Of a stretch of DNA of 64,000 bases, positions 8,367 through 16,313 are shown piece after piece. The stretch is from JBBDWK01 sp040902885 (GTDB taxonomy: Bacteria; Acidobacteriota; Terriglobia; Bryobacterales; Bryobacteraceae), in assembly GCA_040902885.1 (NCBI GenBank), contig JBBDWK010000032.1, positions 95,151 to 159,150 on the forward strand, read 5' to 3'. Numbering within the stretch: position 1 is the stretch's first letter; every line of letters starts with the position of its first letter. The position numbers and the translations under genes were made by a program. Under the pieces are notes generated by a model. The model saw only the letters and a list, made by a program, of their open reading frames with translations, had not been told where the DNA came from and made no database searches.

Positions 8367-9437
8367 TTAACCGTGACGGATCACGAGCACATCGCCGTCC
8401 TTGACGATATACTCTTTTCCCTCCAGGCGCAGCAGCCCCTTTTCGCGCGCGCCCGGATAGCCGCCCAGATCCACCAGGGACTTCCAGTTCACCACTTCGG
8501 CGCGAATGAACTTCTTCTCGAAGTCGGAGTGAATCGCGCCCGCGGCCTTCACCGCCGGGCTCTCCATCGGAACGGTCCAGGCCCGCACCTCGGTCTCGCC
8601 GGCGGTGAGGAATGACATTAGCCCCAGCAGCGCGTAGCTGGCCGAGATCAACCGCTGCAAACCGGGCTCCTTCAGCCCGTAGCTCGTCAGGTACTCCCGT
8701 GCATCTTCCGGGGACAACTCCGCGAGCTCGGCTTCAATCTTCCCGCACACCCCAGTGACGCCGGTGCTGGGTCGCCGCCCGATGCGCGTGCGATATTCCT
8801 CCTCGCGCTCGCCGAGCCGCGCGGCATCTTCCTCTCCCAGGTTCAGCACGTACAGCATCGGCTTCTGAGACAAAAACTGGAAGCCCCGAAGACGCTTCTC
8901 GTCGCCGGCTGAAAGCTCCATTTCGCGCAGCGGCCGGTTGGCTTCGAGCGCGGCCTTGCACTTCTCCAGCAATTCGAACTCGCGGTCCAGTTCCGGGTTC
9001 TTGAGCTTTTTGCGGTCCTTCTCCAGCCGCTCCAGCCGCTTCTCCACCACCACCAGGTCGCTCAGCAGCAGCTCGATCTCCACGTTCTCCAGATCGCGCA
9101 ATAAATCCACCGAGCCGGTCTCGTGCGGCACGGTCGGGTCCTCGAAGACGCGCAAAACGTGCGCGAAGGCGTCGGCCACGCGCAGGCCGGCCAGGTATGA
9201 CGGATCGCGCAAGCTCTCACGCGAGATGGACGGCATGTCGACGTACTCGACGGTGGCGTGCGTGATCTTCGGCGGCTCGAAGATGCGGGCCAGCTCGTCC
9301 AGACGCGGGTCGGGAACTTTAGCGACTCCCGTCCTCACCGCCGTGGAGCCCAGGCGCGACTCCTGGTGCGCGCCGGTCAGGATCGTAAACAGGGAGGTCT
9401 TGCCTACCATGGGCAGGCCGATGATGGCGGTTTTCAT
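8367..9437 (-). CDS. ychF: YchF/OLA1-type translation-associated ATPase
   Basis: A 356-residue Obg-family protein. The P-loop is GLPMVGKTSL (residues 7-16, Lys13). Unlike GTP-specific relatives the NKxD position reads LNLGEED, the NxxE form linked to ATP preference in YchF. A long helical coiled-coil insert (residues ~125-175, VEKRLERLEKDRKKLKN) and a C-terminal TGS domain (KKFIRAEVVNWKSLV, then GKEYIVKDGDVLVIRHG) complete the architecture. The switch region is more divergent than in most YchF proteins (VEYVDMPSISRES), but the domain order is standard. It ends 20 bp before the exported nitrilase gene on the same strand. Confidence 0.9.
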   Translation of the reverse strand: MKTAIIGLPMVGKTSLFTILTGAHQESRLGSTAVRTGVAKVPDPRLDELARIFEPPKITHATVEYVDMPSISRESLRDPSYLAGLRVADAFAHVLRVFEDPTVPHETGSVDLLRDLENVEIELLLSDLVVVEKRLERLEKDRKKLKNPELDREFELLEKCKAALEANRPLREMELSAGDEKRLRGFQFLSQKPMLYVLNLGEEDAARLGEREEEYRTRIGRRPSTGVTGVCGKIEAELAELSPEDAREYLTSYGLKEPGLQRLISASYALLGLMSFLTAGETEVRAWTVPMESPAVKAAGAIHSDFEKKFIRAEVVNWKSLVDLGGYPGAREKGLLRLEGKEYIVKDGDVLVIRHG

Positions 9438-9450
9438 ATTCGGCTGAGGA

Positions 9451-10428
9451 TCAGAGGGGAACGTCCACTAGAGTCAGAATTTCGTCGATAATCCGGTCGC
9501 CGAGGTCGCTGCGCCGCTGCGCCAGCGCGTAGCGCGAATTGACCACCACGCGATGCGCGAATACGGGCGTCGCTAGGCGTTTCACGTCGTCCGGCAGGGC
9601 GTAATCGCGTCCTTCGATCAGCGCCAGCGCCTGCACGGCCCGGTAAAGAGCCTGCGATCCACGCGGGCTGACGCCCAGCGCGAGCGTGTCGTGTGTGCGC
9701 GTCTTTTCGACGATGGCCAGCATGTAGTCGACGATGGCATCGTCCACCATTACTTGCGGCGTCAGGGCCTGCAACTGGTGGATCTCGTCGGTGGTGACGA
9801 TTCGGCCGGCGGGCGCCGCGAAGTTCGAATCGGAGTTTCGCAGAATCTCGCGCTCGCTGACGGGGTCCGGGTAGCCGATCCGCAGCCGCATCAGGAACCG
9901 GTCGAGCTGCGATTCGGGCAGCGGATACGTGCCGTGGTGCTCGACGGGGTTCTGCGTGGCGACCACCATGAAGGGCTGCGGCAAAGGGTAGGAGCGGCCG
10001 TCGATGGTGACCTGCTGTTCGTTCATGGCCTCGAGCAGCGCGGATTGCGTCTTGGGCGTGGTGCGATTGATCTCGTCGGCCAGCAGGAAATTGGTGAAAA
10101 TGGGGCCGGGCTTGAATTCGAAGGCTTCGGAGTGTGAGTTGTAGATGGTAACGCCGAGGACGTCGCCGGGCAGCATGTCGCTGGTGAACTGGAGCCGGTG
10201 AAAATTCGCGCCGGAGGAGCGGGCGAGCGCATGGGCGAGGGTGGTTTTGCCGACGCCGGGAACGTCCTCGATGAGGAGGTGCCCGCGGGCGAGAAGGCAG
10301 ACCAGGGACAGGCGCAACACTTCGGGTTTCCCGCGGATTGCCGATCCGAGAAGCGCCTCCAGTTGAGCAAGCTTCGAAAACGCAACCGGCGGAGCTTCCG
10401 CAGATTCCCGCAGGGACATCGTTTTCAT
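9451..10428 (-). CDS. MoxR-family AAA+ ATPase
   Basis: A 325-residue AAA+ protein: Walker A VPGVGKTT (residues 56-63), Walker B NFLLADEIN (113-121), sensor VVATQNPVEHHGTYPLPESQLDRF and the C-terminal lid domain (SPRGSQALYRAVQALALIEGRDYALPDDV). MoxR ATPases act as chaperones that mature metalloenzymes or envelope complexes, usually beside VWA/DUF58 proteins; none is adjacent here. It lies 13 bp upstream of ychF on the same strand and is divergent from the SagB-like gene. A second frame is open throughout the same interval but carries none of these motifs. Confidence 0.92.
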   Translation of the reverse strand: MKTMSLRESAEAPPVAFSKLAQLEALLGSAIRGKPEVLRLSLVCLLARGHLLIEDVPGVGKTTLAHALARSSGANFHRLQFTSDMLPGDVLGVTIYNSHSEAFEFKPGPIFTNFLLADEINRTTPKTQSALLEAMNEQQVTIDGRSYPLPQPFMVVATQNPVEHHGTYPLPESQLDRFLMRLRIGYPDPVSEREILRNSDSNFAAPAGRIVTTDEIHQLQALTPQVMVDDAIVDYMLAIVEKTRTHDTLALGVSPRGSQALYRAVQALALIEGRDYALPDDVKRLATPVFAHRVVVNSRYALAQRRSDLGDRIIDEILTLVDVPL

Positions 10429-10439
10429 GATACAAGAGT

Positions 10440-12023
10440 TTGCGGGACCGGTCAGCGCGAGTGTTGCATTTGATAGACTTAACAGTTAACCTGCCAGCGT
10501 CCAAAGATGGGCGCCTAGATCAGTTGTCCACCTGGCGCGAATATCACGAATCCACTAAGCACAGTGCCGAATCGCTGAGCCGAACGCAGCACCTTCTCGA
10601 TTGGGGGAACATGCCCAATCCGTTCCGGCACTACGAGGGCGTGCCGGTGCTCGATCTCCCGGCAGACCCACCCACCCCTGACATCCCGGCGCTGGAATTG
10701 CTTCAGGGCGCCCATGGCACTACCCTGGCCGCTGATGGCCCCGCCTTCCTGTCGCAACTGCTGTTCCACTCCGCCGCAATTAGCGCGTCAAAGCGGGTCC
10801 CTTCGACCGGATACCAGTACGCGCTGCGTGTGAATCCCTCCTCCGGCAATCTGCACCCGACGGAATTCCATTTCCTTACCCGGGGCCTGAAGCAGTGGCC
10901 GGATGGGCTGTATCATTACCGTCCGTCTTCGCACATGGCTGAGCAGCGTGCGACCGGCGATCTCGCGATGAAGCGGGCCGGCAGCTGTGCTCCGATCGTA
11001 TTCGTCCTGACCAGCATTGTGTGGCGTGAGGCCTGGAAGTACCGTGACCGGGCATACCGATATTGCCTGCACGACATTGGACATGCCTGGCAAGCGCTCG
11101 CGCTCGCGGCCCGAGCCGCCGGATGCGACAGCTTTGCCATCGGTCATTTCCCGGATCGCGAACCGGCGCAGTGCTGCCGCCTCAATCAGGACGAGTGGCC
11201 GATGCTTCTCATTGAAATAAGAAGCGCCAAGCGGTACGGCAGGTCCATCCCGGTGCGCGATCCGGATGGCGGCGAGACCGTTTGGTTCGGCGGGTGCGCA
11301 AACCAGCTCTCCAACCGGCAGGTCACATACGCACCGATTGATGACGTGCACGCCGCAACGAAGCTCAAAGGGAGCGAGTGCTCAGGCATCTCAGCGGCCG
11401 ATCCGGCACTCACGGGCTCTGGCGACATCAAGCTGCCTTCACCCGCCTCGTCGACTCGCGCCTTTGGCGAAGTGGCTCGAACGCGACGCTCGGCGCTCGA
11501 CTTCCGGGGCGGTACCGGGTCGATGTCTCTCGCGCAGCTCTCGGCTATTCTCGCTGTCGCGGCCCAACCGTTTTCCGCCGATTTCGCTGGCACACCTTTC
11601 ATTCAGCTCTATCTGTACGCGCACCGCGTCCACGGGTTAGAACCGGGCGTATATCGATACTGGCCGGAGCACGCCGAGTTGGAGCAGATCAGGTCTGGCG
11701 ATCAGCGCGTCGCGGCCGCGGGCCTTAGCCTCGGGCAGGACCTTGCCGGTAATGCCTGCGTGGCGTTCTCCATGGTTGCCGGCCTTGATCGTGCCGTCCG
11801 TTCCCATGGCGACCGCGGCTACCGCTATGTGCATTTTGAAGCGGGCGCTATCGGACAGCGGCTTTATCTTGCCGCCGAAGCGCTTGGACTAGGGGCAACA
11901 GGAATTGGCGCGTTCTTCGATGATGAAGTGCACCGCTATCTCGACATCGGACCGGGGCAAGGGCAGGTGGTGTACCACTTCGCGATCGGTTACCCGGTTC
12001 CCGATTCGCGCATCGTGGCTTAA
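10440..12023 (+). CDS. Tandem SagB/ThcOx-type nitroreductase-fold dehydrogenase
   Basis: Up to 527 residues with two nitroreductase-like halves. The first (residues ~85-280) holds KRVPSTGYQYALRVNPSSGNLHPTEFHFL and the second (~345-525) RRSALDFRGGTGSMSLAQLSAIL and GYRYVHFEAGAIGQRLYLAAEALGLGATGIGAFFDDEV. The SagB family uses FMN to oxidise azolines to azoles in ribosomal peptides, but stand-alone tandem forms beginning with a REYHESTKHSAESL motif are common and uncharacterised. No cyclodehydratase or precursor peptide is seen nearby. The start is uncertain: the frame opens at TTG 10440, but homology to the family begins near TTG 10524. A small gene follows after nine bases. Confidence 0.82.
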   Translation: MRDRSARVLHLIDLTVNLPASKDGRLDQLSTWREYHESTKHSAESLSRTQHLLDWGNMPNPFRHYEGVPVLDLPADPPTPDIPALELLQGAHGTTLAADGPAFLSQLLFHSAAISASKRVPSTGYQYALRVNPSSGNLHPTEFHFLTRGLKQWPDGLYHYRPSSHMAEQRATGDLAMKRAGSCAPIVFVLTSIVWREAWKYRDRAYRYCLHDIGHAWQALALAARAAGCDSFAIGHFPDREPAQCCRLNQDEWPMLLIEIRSAKRYGRSIPVRDPDGGETVWFGGCANQLSNRQVTYAPIDDVHAATKLKGSECSGISAADPALTGSGDIKLPSPASSTRAFGEVARTRRSALDFRGGTGSMSLAQLSAILAVAAQPFSADFAGTPFIQLYLYAHRVHGLEPGVYRYWPEHAELEQIRSGDQRVAAAGLSLGQDLAGNACVAFSMVAGLDRAVRSHGDRGYRYVHFEAGAIGQRLYLAAEALGLGATGIGAFFDDEVHRYLDIGPGQGQVVYHFAIGYPVPDSRIVA

Positions 12024-12032
12024 GCAAGCCGC

Positions 12033-12332
12033 ATGAAAGACATGGTGGGCATCCTGGTGCACGGAAACAATCATTTCATCGTGCGCGGTCCCTTGCCGGA
12101 CCGGGCCACCGCACTGGCCCTGGTCCGGCACTGGTCTCTCATTCAGATCGGAGGGACAACCCCGCCTCCTCTCGATGGATGGCGCATCAGCTCACGAGAG
12201 TTCCGGGAAAATCTGGCATGGGCAGTGGTCGTTCCTGGAGATCACGAGATTTCTCGGGCAGTAGCGGAATTGCTGGGCGAGCTGTCGGAGCGAGGAGTTA
12301 CCATTCACGACTCCCGCTTCGGATGCTGGTAG
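12033..12332 (+). CDS. Conserved hypothetical protein, partner of SagB-like gene
   Basis: A 99-residue soluble protein (MKDMVGILVHGNNHFIVRG, LVRHWSLIQIGG, then FRENLAWAVVVPGDHE and an AVAELLGELSERGVTI helix). I recognise no characterised domain. It starts nine bases after the tandem SagB-like gene and is convergent with the hydrolase behind it, so the pair is probably one transcript and it may be a partner or activity modulator of the flavoenzyme. No membrane segment or cysteine pair is present apart from a single C-terminal Cys. Confidence 0.65.
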   Translation: MKDMVGILVHGNNHFIVRGPLPDRATALALVRHWSLIQIGGTTPPPLDGWRISSREFRENLAWAVVVPGDHEISRAVAELLGELSERGVTIHDSRFGCW

Positions 12333-12343
12333 TGTTCCCAGAC

Positions 12344-13708
12344 TCAGTGGCTCGGAGCCGAACCCTCGAACGTCTTCGCCGCCGGCGCCATTGGCACGTG
12401 ACGCGGCAGCTTCGATTTGAAGTCGCCGAGGCTCGGCCAGCGGGTGCGCGCGTTGAGATCGACCTCCGCGACGGCGACGGTTCCCCAGTCTTTCGCGAGC
12501 GCCGCCGTGCGTCCGGAGTGGTCCCAAACGGCCGAGAGCATCCAATTGCGCGATATGTCCTCATACGTGCTGCTGACGACGTAAACGTGGTTCTCGGCGG
12601 CGCGGGCGCGCGCCAGATCGGGGTTGCAGCCCCATACCGGCCACGCGATCACTTCCGCGCCCCTCTTGGTCAGTTCGCGCGCGACCTCGGGGAAAAATCC
12701 GTCGTAGCAGACCATCATGCCGAGGGTTCCGAAACGCGTGCGGAACACGGGGTACTCGGTCCCCGGCGTTACGCCCTGCTCGAGCTCGCCATCAGGCAGC
12801 GTGACCTTGCGATACGTCCCGCCGATCTTGCCCTCGGGCGTGAGCAGCACCGCGACGTTGTATACCAGGTGACCCGCGCGCTCATAGAGGCCGGCAACAA
12901 TATACAGGTTGTGCTTACGCGCCAGTTCGCCGAAGTATTCGGTGGACGGCCCCGGAATGCGCTCGGCTACTTCGACTGGGGTTAGCGAGGTTCCGAAATA
13001 CGTCAGCGTTTCCGGCAGCACGACGAGGTCGGCGCGGCGGCGTGCGGCGTCTTCGATGAAAGGCCCGAACTGTCGGCGTTTCTCCTCCGGCGTTTTGCCC
13101 GCCTGCGGCCGGTAGTGAACGGTCGCCAGCCGCACCTTTCGAGGAGCGGGAGCTTCGGTCTCGCGAAACTCGACGTCGCTCCACTCCGCGCGCGCGTTTG
13201 GGGCCCATCGAAGGTGCAGTTCGACAATGGCATTCGTCGCGGTCGAGGGAGCCTGATAATTCGCCGACACTTCGGTCCACCCGGAGGAATCCCGCGCGCC
13301 GTCGGCGGGGTACTCGAAGGGTGTCCATGCCTTGAAACCTTTCAGCACGCCCTCGACGAGCGGCCTGTCGTCGATGACGCGCTTGCCCGCATCGTCGTAC
13401 CACTGGATGGTGGCGACGCCGCTCTGCTGCGGCCATGGCGCGCGAGTGATGCGCCGGAAGGCCGCGAAGCGGTAATGCTTACCTCCGGAGACGGGGAAAC
13501 GGCGCGTCCAGAACCCGTCGAGACCTTCGCGAGCATCGGCTTGAATGACGAACGCGCCCTTCGCGCCGCGCCCTCCCCGGGCGTCGTAGGAGAACGATGG
13601 CATAATCTCCTGCCGTGGCGCGCCAGTGGTCCACCCCTCGGGGGCGTTGGAGTCCGCGAACGCCCTGATTCCAAGAGCCGCGATCCAAATTATCCGGCAG
13701 TTAAGCAT
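12344..13708 (-). CDS. Exported carbon-nitrogen hydrolase with N-terminal beta-sandwich-like domain
   Basis: A 454-residue two-domain protein. A signal peptide (MLNCRIIWIAALGIRAFA) precedes about 170 residues resembling carbohydrate-binding jelly-roll domains (GFWTRRFPVSGGKHYRFAAFR, later WTEVSANYQAPSTATNAIVELHLRW). The rest is a nitrilase-fold domain with Glu (VVLPETLTYFG), Lys (GTYRKVTLPDGE) and Cys (MMVCYDGFFPEVA). The start ATG at 13708 is chosen because GGAGGGAGAG lies just before it; the frame stays open 13 codons further. Hydrolysis of an amide bond outside the cytoplasm is likely; the N-terminal domain may anchor it to a polymer. Substrate unknown. Confidence 0.85.
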   Translation of the reverse strand: MLNCRIIWIAALGIRAFADSNAPEGWTTGAPRQEIMPSFSYDARGGRGAKGAFVIQADAREGLDGFWTRRFPVSGGKHYRFAAFRRITRAPWPQQSGVATIQWYDDAGKRVIDDRPLVEGVLKGFKAWTPFEYPADGARDSSGWTEVSANYQAPSTATNAIVELHLRWAPNARAEWSDVEFRETEAPAPRKVRLATVHYRPQAGKTPEEKRRQFGPFIEDAARRRADLVVLPETLTYFGTSLTPVEVAERIPGPSTEYFGELARKHNLYIVAGLYERAGHLVYNVAVLLTPEGKIGGTYRKVTLPDGELEQGVTPGTEYPVFRTRFGTLGMMVCYDGFFPEVARELTKRGAEVIAWPVWGCNPDLARARAAENHVYVVSSTYEDISRNWMLSAVWDHSGRTAALAKDWGTVAVAEVDLNARTRWPSLGDFKSKLPRHVPMAPAAKTFEGSAPSH

Positions 13709-13801
13709 AGTCTCTCCCTCCGGCTTGCCCCATGGTACCGCGACCAAGTGTAGCGCCGTTTCGGCGGCGTGGTTTACAATCGGAGCAGATTCCCGCCGTC
13801 A

Positions 13802-13878
13802 GGGCGCGTAGCTCAGTTGGTTAGAGCGCCTGCTTCACACGCAGGAGGTCACAGGTTCGAGTCCTGTCGCGCCCACCA
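13802..13878 (+). tRNA. tRNA-Val (anticodon CAC)
   Basis: The 77-nt cloverleaf has acceptor GGGCGCG pairing with CGCGCCC, a D arm (GCTCAGTTGGTTAGAGC), anticodon stem CCTGC/GCAGG around loop TTCACAC (anticodon CAC), T arm CAGGTTCGAGTCCTG and an encoded CCA end. TACAAT at 13775-13780 is a likely -10 box. Integrase-like coding remnants begin about 30 bp downstream. Confidence 0.95.
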
Positions 13879-13909
13879 TTCAAATCAATAACTTACAGCG
13901 ATACAGGCC

Positions 13910-14345
13910 ATGGTCGACAACGCAGCACCGGGCCCGGCGTCGCTTCCTGGGAGCAGCACAGTCTCGCTCGGCGAACCAGTCGACTTCGATGTCCGCGGCC
14001 TGGGGCGCCGGCTCCCACGCACAGAAGCACCAGACGGCTGGGTCAAGAAAGTCGATCGACAACGAGAAGGAAAGGTTTGGGTAGGGTTCTTCCACATCTG
14101 GACTCCGGAGGCGAACGGCGGCCGAGTGCGCAGAAAGAAGAAAAAGACACTCGGCCCGGCGTCGATGCCGAAACACGAGGCACAGTATAGGCGGGCGCTG
14201 GGTCATGCGCTCCATCCCCGCAAGCAGTCTGGCAGATGGGACTGGAGTTCCCTTCCTGAGGATCGCTACAACGTAGAGTGGTACGAACAGGGAGCCCGTA
14301 AACGCGAACCCGTCGGCACGACGGTTGCCCAGCCTCTCGAGTCCA
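13910..14345 (+). pseudogene. Possible integrase remnant next to tRNA-Val
   Basis: An open frame continues to 14473, but its last 99 bases lie antisense to the well-supported di-heme oxidoreductase, so its coding part probably ends near 14345. Two segments recall N-terminal regions of tyrosine recombinases common in Acidobacteriota: GWVKKVDRQREGKVWVGFF with VRRKKKKTLGPASMPKHEA (residues 43-91), and RYNVEWYEQGARKREPVGTT (residues 119-138). No catalytic core (R...HxxR...Y) follows. Position just 3' of a tRNA is typical of integrative elements. This may be fused remains of two integrase genes; I hold it weakly. Confidence 0.35.
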
Positions 14346-14374
14346 ACGTCGGCGAGTATCGGGACGAAATTCAC

Positions 14375-15949
14375 TCACTCCGGATCCGACGCATTATTAA
14401 ACAGCACGGTGAGGGCAATACTGCCGTGGCCACGCTGCGGGAAATCCGCCGCGCTACGGTTTCCCGGGTTTAGATTCGACGCTGTGTCGTCGGGCGGAAA
14501 CAGGATCAGGGAGTTCAGAAAGTCCAGCATGTCCTGCCGGTCGAGCCGGCCGAGAGCCGCATAAGCATCTCGAGCCTGCTGCGCCTCCCCGCCGTGTCTC
14601 AGGATCACTTCGTTCAGGGTCATGCTGCGGCCATCGTGCCCGTATGGTGGGGTGCTCCCAACTCCCCACAGCGGAAGCGTCATGAACTCCTTCCGCATCG
14701 TGCCGTCATAGTCGCGTTCGTGGAAGCTGGGGCCGAGATCGTGACGCTTGAAATCGGTGAAGATGTCGCGCACCAGGAAGGGCTTCAGCGCGGGCTGCTT
14801 GACCGTGTAGAAACCGCTTGAATCGTCTACGGTTTCGAACAGCGGCGTGGCAGTGGCATATAGAGTGTTGAAAATTCCGTTCACCGGATCGTGCACAGTC
14901 TCCACGTCGGCCACACGGCGGTCGCGATCAATCTGCCGGTCGGCGATGTGGCAGGAATCGCAGCCTGCCCGATTGAAGATCTCCCGCCCATGCGCGGTAA
15001 TTTCATTCTGTTCGGCGTGCGCGGGTTTGAAATAGTTGAGGAGGTAGAACTCCAGGAAGTCAACCACAGCTTGCGGCGCCTCATTGACGACACCGTCGCC
15101 ATCTGGGTCGGCGCTCGCATCCGCGGCCGGCGGGTGATCGAGCCTGTCCAGAGAACCATCCAGCAGCATGCCGGCCGGCGTCACGACCCGGCGGCCGACA
15201 GCGGCCTGGGCCAGATCGGGGTCTACGGCCTGCATTCCCAACTCATTCTGCAGAGCCACCACGATGAAGTCGCGGATGGAATACGCCCCGCCGTGGGCGA
15301 AGAACGGGCGCACTCGCAGGTCACGATCGACACCTCTTACTTTCGACAGATCCACGGTTCCGTCGGGGTTCGCAGTGATCTCGCCGTACTCAATGCCCTT
15401 CGCGCTCAGCGGCCGGACAACCCGGGACTGGGTCGTGCGGGCTGCCGAAATGGCTTCATCGCGCCGTGCACGCAGTTCCGCCGTGACTTCGTCGCCCAGC
15501 ATTTCGCGCAGGCCGAGTCCAAACAGGTGGGGTGCGTTCCGGCTGTCTGGCCGCGTTACGACGACGCCTCCAAATCCTGCGGAGCCGCGTGGCAGTCCAT
15601 GGCATCCGGCACAGCTGTCCGACAGGCCAGCGCCGAGTTCTAGCTTTGTGTTGATGTCGCCTCGGCCGTCTCCCACGATGGGTCCCACACGCTGCTCTTT
15701 GGTGAACTTACGATTGAAGAGCTGGCGTCCGCGGCGGATGGCTCGGAACGGATCGCGTGCAATGATGAACGCCGAGGAATCCGGAGTCGACCAGTCGCCT
15801 CGCCCGGCGCCGATCTGTTCGGCGTAGGACTTCCGGATGCCGTTGCCTTCCACATTGGGGGCCTTCGTTTGATCGATCAATTGGGCCTGTGCGAATCGTC
15901 CGATTAGGACCAGAGAGCCCAAGACAAGGTGCAAGTTGCGTGTTCGCAT
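14375..15949 (-). CDS. Di-heme cytochrome c oxidoreductase (DHOR/DUF1111-like)
   Basis: A 524-residue exported protein (signal peptide MRTRNLHLVLGSLVLIGRFAQA). Two heme-binding motifs are CAGCH (residues 113-117) and CDSCH (330-334), the layout of the di-heme thiol oxidoreductase/cytochrome c peroxidase-like family. A calcium-type loop DPDGDGVVNE (281-290) lies between them. GIEYGEITANPDGTVDLSKV and TLPLWGVGSTPPYGHDGRSM are family-like segments, the second near the distal heme pocket. It probably transfers electrons in the periplasm. It is convergent with the integrase-like remnant. Confidence 0.85.
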   Translation of the reverse strand: MRTRNLHLVLGSLVLIGRFAQAQLIDQTKAPNVEGNGIRKSYAEQIGAGRGDWSTPDSSAFIIARDPFRAIRRGRQLFNRKFTKEQRVGPIVGDGRGDINTKLELGAGLSDSCAGCHGLPRGSAGFGGVVVTRPDSRNAPHLFGLGLREMLGDEVTAELRARRDEAISAARTTQSRVVRPLSAKGIEYGEITANPDGTVDLSKVRGVDRDLRVRPFFAHGGAYSIRDFIVVALQNELGMQAVDPDLAQAAVGRRVVTPAGMLLDGSLDRLDHPPAADASADPDGDGVVNEAPQAVVDFLEFYLLNYFKPAHAEQNEITAHGREIFNRAGCDSCHIADRQIDRDRRVADVETVHDPVNGIFNTLYATATPLFETVDDSSGFYTVKQPALKPFLVRDIFTDFKRHDLGPSFHERDYDGTMRKEFMTLPLWGVGSTPPYGHDGRSMTLNEVILRHGGEAQQARDAYAALGRLDRQDMLDFLNSLILFPPDDTASNLNPGNRSAADFPQRGHGSIALTVLFNNASDPE

Positions 15950-16313
15950 ACTCTCATTCCTTCCAGATAGGCCAGCTCATTTGACGGGCAGCCCGCCTGC
16001 GCACTGGGCAGCATGCCGAAAAACCGCCTGCTGACCGGCGCGGCTCAGAGCCCAAAAGTTTGCCGGGCTCCTACTCGTTAAATCGGAAATGGAAGGGAAA
16101 AGACGACACGCGCGAACTTTTTGCGCAGAATGATGACAGGCTAGCGAAAAGGAAATTGGCGGGCCTCGCGGACTACCTAGCCCCGGCCACTTCCGGCTTT
16201 CGCGGCCGCTCTGAGATCTCTTGAACTCAAGCAGCGGCTGACGCCCGTCTGTGGGATGTCCGCGCGGCGCCCATGATGCGTGCTCCAGCGATCCACATCC
16301 TCGCGTGCGGGAT
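15950..16313. other. Intergenic stretch, nothing recognised
   Basis: 364 bases between the di-heme oxidoreductase start and the end of the kinase/TPR pseudogene. Short open frames exist on both strands, but none shows a family motif, ribosome binding site or biased codon use. I see no RNA gene or terminator hairpin with a T run. Confidence 0.5.

Noticed and set aside
9434..10504. Longer minus-strand frame over the MoxR gene
   Set aside because: It is in a different frame from the Walker A and B motifs and is an Arg/Ala-rich shadow.
13880..14374. 164-codon minus-strand frame beside tRNA-Val
   Set aside because: No motif; the plus-strand frame of the same interval has recombinase-like segments, and the minus frame abuts the di-heme gene only by chance.
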